Assembly (NCBI GenBank): GCA_900546635.1 | Contig: URDS01000095.1 | Coordinates: forward strand, 1 to 5,592 | Length of the DNA stretch: 5,592 nucleotides | Direction: 5' to 3' | From: an uncultured Eubacteriales bacterium | GTDB taxonomy: Bacteria > Bacillota > Clostridia > Oscillospirales > CAG-272 | Shown: in pieces, positions 4,677 to 5,592 of the stretch | Layout: each line of letters opens with the position of its first letter | Position numbering within the stretch: position 1 is the first letter of the stretch | Translations under genes and position numbers: made by a program | The notes under the pieces: model-generated | What the model was told of the DNA's origin: nothing | The model's database searches: none | What the model saw: the letters and a program-made list of their open reading frames with translations, nothing else

Positions 4677-5592
4677 ATGGCAAGAAAAAAACTTTCCATG
4701 GATGGTAATACTGCCGCGGCGCACGTAAGCTATGCCTTTACGGAAGTCGCGGGTATTTACCCGATTACGCCGTCCAGCCCGATGGCGGACAGCGTTGACC
4801 AGTGGTCGGCGCAGGGGCTGAAGAACATCTTCGGCACGACTGTCAAGGTTATGGAGATGCAGTCTGAGGCAGGCGCCGCGGGCACTGTACACGGCAGCTT
4901 GGCGGCAGGCGCGCTCACAACGACTTACACGGCTTCTCAGGGTCTTCTTTTGATGATCCCGAACATGTATAAGATCGCTGGCGAGCTGCTCCCCTGCGTG
5001 TTCCATGTTTCCGCGCGCTGCGTCGCGTCTCATGCGCTGAACATTTTCGGCGACCATTCGGACGTGTACGCCTGCCGTCAGACCGGCTTTGCCATGCTGG
5101 CCGAGACCAACCCGCAGGAGGTCATGGACTTAAGCGCTGTTGCGCACCTTTCGACCATCAAGGGCAGAGTGCCGTTCCTCAACTTCTTTGACGGCTTCCG
5201 CACTTCGCACGAGATTCAGAAGATCGAGGTCTGGGACTTCGACGATCTGAAGGAAATGACCGATATGGACGCGGTCGAGGCGTTCCGCGCCCGCTCGCTC
5301 AATCCCGCGCACCCCGTGCTTCGCGGATCGGCTGAAAACGGCGATATTTTCTTCCAGCACAGAGAGGCCTGCAACCGTTACTACGACGCGCTTCCCGCGA
5401 TCGTTGAGGAATACATGGACAAGGTCAACGCAAAGATCGGCGCCGATTACAAGCTCTTCAACTACTACGGCGCGCCGGATGCCGAGCGCGTGATCGTCGC
5501 GATGGGTTCGATCTGCGACGTCTGCGAGGAAGTCATCGACTACCTGAACGCCAAGGGCGAGAAGGTCGGCCTTGTAAAGGTTCGCCTGTACC
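4677..5592 (+). CDS. nifJ: Pyruvate:ferredoxin (flavodoxin) oxidoreductase, N-terminal part
   Basis: The frame is open from the ATG at 4677 to the window edge (305 residues seen; the single-chain enzyme is usually near 1,170-1,200). It oxidises pyruvate with CoA to acetyl-CoA and CO2, reducing ferredoxin, in the cytoplasm of anaerobes. Diagnostic residues match the numbering of the Desulfovibrio africanus enzyme: Thr31 in YPITPSSPMAD, Glu64 in MEMQSEAGAAG (thiamine pyrophosphate contact) and Arg114 in VSARCVASHA. FGDHSDVYACRQTGFAML (124-141) and FFDGFRTSHE (160-169) are also typical of the family. The visible part covers the N-terminal pyrimidine-binding domain and the start of domain II; the iron-sulphur and pyrophosphate-binding domains must lie beyond the edge. 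GGAGG at 4664-4668 sits eight bases before the start. It has its own strong promoter and appears independent of the AraC gene. Confidence 0.96.
   Translation, partial: MARKKLSMDGNTAAAHVSYAFTEVAGIYPITPSSPMADSVDQWSAQGLKNIFGTTVKVMEMQSEAGAAGTVHGSLAAGALTTTYTASQGLLLMIPNMYKIAGELLPCVFHVSARCVASHALNIFGDHSDVYACRQTGFAMLAETNPQEVMDLSAVAHLSTIKGRVPFLNFFDGFRTSHEIQKIEVWDFDDLKEMTDMDAVEAFRARSLNPAHPVLRGSAENGDIFFQHREACNRYYDALPAIVEEYMDKVNAKIGADYKLFNYYGAPDAERVIVAMGSICDVCEEVIDYLNAKGEKVGLVKVRLY

Overview
The window looks like chromosomal DNA from a GC-rich, anaerobic, low-GC-lineage-type Firmicute (Clostridia; Oscillospiraceae/Ruminococcaceae-like is my best guess). The reasons are the strong AGGAGG ribosome binding sites, sigma-A type promoters, a Bacillus-type flotillin, and a pyruvate:ferredoxin oxidoreductase, an enzyme of anaerobic metabolism. 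This placement rests on gene content and signals, not on a database comparison.

Layout. Positions 1-424 hold no convincing gene. They hold several hairpins: a perfect 40-bp palindrome (38-77), a pair of inverted 31-bp repeats (180-210 and 381-411), a strong hairpin with a T-rich tail on the minus strand that probably ends the flotillin transcript (254-286), and smaller GC-rich stems between them. The minus-strand gene at 425-1945 encodes a flotillin-like SPFH/band-7 membrane scaffold. It has a well-formed promoter at 2146-2174 and a transcribed leader of about 195 nt. From the same intergenic region a weaker promoter points right, toward a class III PLP-dependent aminotransferase related to glutamate-1-semialdehyde aminomutase (2362-3600). 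An AraC-family regulator (3684-4520) follows 83 bp later on the same strand, with only a weak terminator-like hairpin between them, so the two may be co-transcribed. A strong extended -10 promoter (4582-4610) then drives the 5' part of nifJ (4677 to the window end), which continues past the right edge.

How the genes relate. The flotillin and nifJ look like independent single-gene units with housekeeping roles (membrane organisation; pyruvate oxidation to acetyl-CoA and reduced ferredoxin). The aminotransferase and AraC regulator look like a small two-gene unit, possibly a regulator controlling its neighbour, but the substrate and inducer cannot be read from the sequence. I did not find a clear undescribed multi-gene system. 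The points most worth following up are the structured repeat region at the left edge, the unusual active-site motifs of the aminotransferase, and the structured leaders and overlapping operator-like repeat between the divergent promoters.
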